Shown here in pieces: positions 45,766 through 46,355 of a DNA stretch of 46,355 nt. Origin of the DNA: an uncultured Nocardioidaceae bacterium (lineage in GTDB: Bacteria; Actinomycetota; Actinomycetes; Propionibacteriales; Nocardioidaceae); contig CADCUI010000022.1 of the NCBI GenBank assembly GCA_902805845.1, positions 1 to 46,355 on the forward strand. The letters run 5' to 3'. A program made the translations under genes and the position numbers. The notes below the pieces were generated by a model. That model made no database searches, was not told the origin of the DNA, and was given only the letters and a program-made list of their open reading frames with translations. Positions within the stretch are counted from its first letter, which is position 1; every line of letters begins with the position of its first letter.

Positions 45766-46355
45766 ATGGACGACCCTGATCCGCACCTCCGCGAGCACCT
45801 CCCCGACCGAATCGACCTTCCCCGCGGGTGGCAGCCCGAGGGCGTCACCACCGACGGCAGCCGGCTCTACGTCGGCTCGTTGGCGAACGGCGCGATCAGG
45901 CGCATCCACCCCCGCACCGGTGCCCAGCGGACGCTGGCACCGGGCAGGCCGGGACGGGTGGGCGTCGGCGTGGACTACGACCGGCGGCGTGACCTCGTCT
46001 GGGTGGCCGCGACCTCCCGGGTGCGCGCCCACGACGCACGCACAGGCGAGGTAGTCGGGGTCTACCGGTTCCGGGCGCTGCCGGGCACGTTCGTCAACGA
46101 CCTCGTGGTGACCCGCAGCGGGGTCTTCGCCACCGACTCGGTGAACCAACGACTCCTCGTCGTCCCCCTGCGGGGGCGCAGCCTCCCTCCGAAGCGGGCC
46201 GCGCACGCGGTCGCGCTGACCGGTGCGTTGGAGTACCAGGACGGTTTCAACCTCAACGGCATCGTCGCCTCGAGAGGGCGGCTGCTGGCCGTGCAGAACA
46301 ACACCGGGGAGCTGTTCAGGATCTTACCCGCGACTGGCCGCACGAGGAGCGTGGG
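45766..46355 (+). CDS. Beta-propeller (SMP-30/gluconolactonase-like) protein, partial at the window end
   Basis: The first 196 residues are visible; the gene continues past the window. LPRGWQPEGVTTDGSRLYVGSLANGAIRRI and DRRRDLVWVAATSRVRAHDARTGEVVGVYRF are repeated blade-like strands, and FVNDLVVTRSGVFATDSVNQRL and FNLNGIVASRGRLLAVQNNTGELFRI carry the conserved ND and NGI positions of SMP-30-like propellers. No signal peptide is seen with the ATG at 45766; a GTG at 45733 in frame would add 11 residues. Function is not clear. Confidence 0.7.
   Translation, partial: MDDPDPHLREHLPDRIDLPRGWQPEGVTTDGSRLYVGSLANGAIRRIHPRTGAQRTLAPGRPGRVGVGVDYDRRRDLVWVAATSRVRAHDARTGEVVGVYRFRALPGTFVNDLVVTRSGVFATDSVNQRLLVVPLRGRSLPPKRAAHAVALTGALEYQDGFNLNGIVASRGRLLAVQNNTGELFRILPATGRTRSV

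Overview
High-GC actinobacterial chromosome, most like Nocardioides or a relative (Propionibacteriales). This rests on very high GC in third codon positions, frequent GTG starts, a WhiB regulator, F420 biosynthesis genes, MtrAB-LpqB, and DUF3499, DUF6912, TIGR03089 and Rv3235-type families. Much of the first 26 kb follows, from memory, the order of the Mycobacterium tuberculosis region from Rv3264c down to secA1 (Rv3240c), so it is conserved core rather than an island. No rRNA, tRNA, insertion sequence, prophage or CRISPR array was seen.

Layout. 0.1-3 kb: secreted PGRP/amidase with FG-GAP repeats. 3-13.6 kb: a TIGR03089 protein, a sugar-1-phosphate nucleotidyltransferase, small membrane proteins, F420 genes cofE-cofD, whiB, a zincin-like protein, DUF3499, manB-Trm112-SIS, and a DUF808 membrane protein. 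13.7-26.2 kb: sahH, mtrA-mtrB-lpqB, comF, a structured RNA locus, hpf (split by an in-frame stop), a LuxR-type response regulator with an AlkX/YcaQ-like glycosylase, and secA. 26.2-34.8 kb: accessory envelope genes, namely an Rv3235-family protein, a LysM membrane protein, an HTH protein, a SAF-domain protein with a CpaE-like ATPase, a Stf0 sulfotransferase, a multipass membrane protein, a WS/DGAT acyltransferase and DUF6912. 34.9-42.6 kb: proline/glutamate catabolism (pruA, large NAD-glutamate dehydrogenase) and a PhzF protein. 42.6-45.7 kb: NHEJ genes (ku, and ligase and polymerase halves of LigD as separate genes). The window ends inside a beta-propeller gene.

The most interesting signals lie between comF and the response regulator. 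A 402-bp non-coding gap holds its own -10 box, and its predicted start falls on the first base of a 15-bp long-range helix that encloses about 300 nt of further strong stems, including a 12-pair stem capped by a cUCCGg tetraloop. Its position directly upstream of hpf (raiA) points to the actinobacterial/firmicute raiA RNA class or a relative. The hpf gene behind it is cut by an in-frame TAG exactly between the ribosome-binding domain and the C-terminal dimerisation domain, with both parts intact. A second unexplained structure is an array of three plus three 22-bp units in inverted orientation between the convergent phzF and ku genes.
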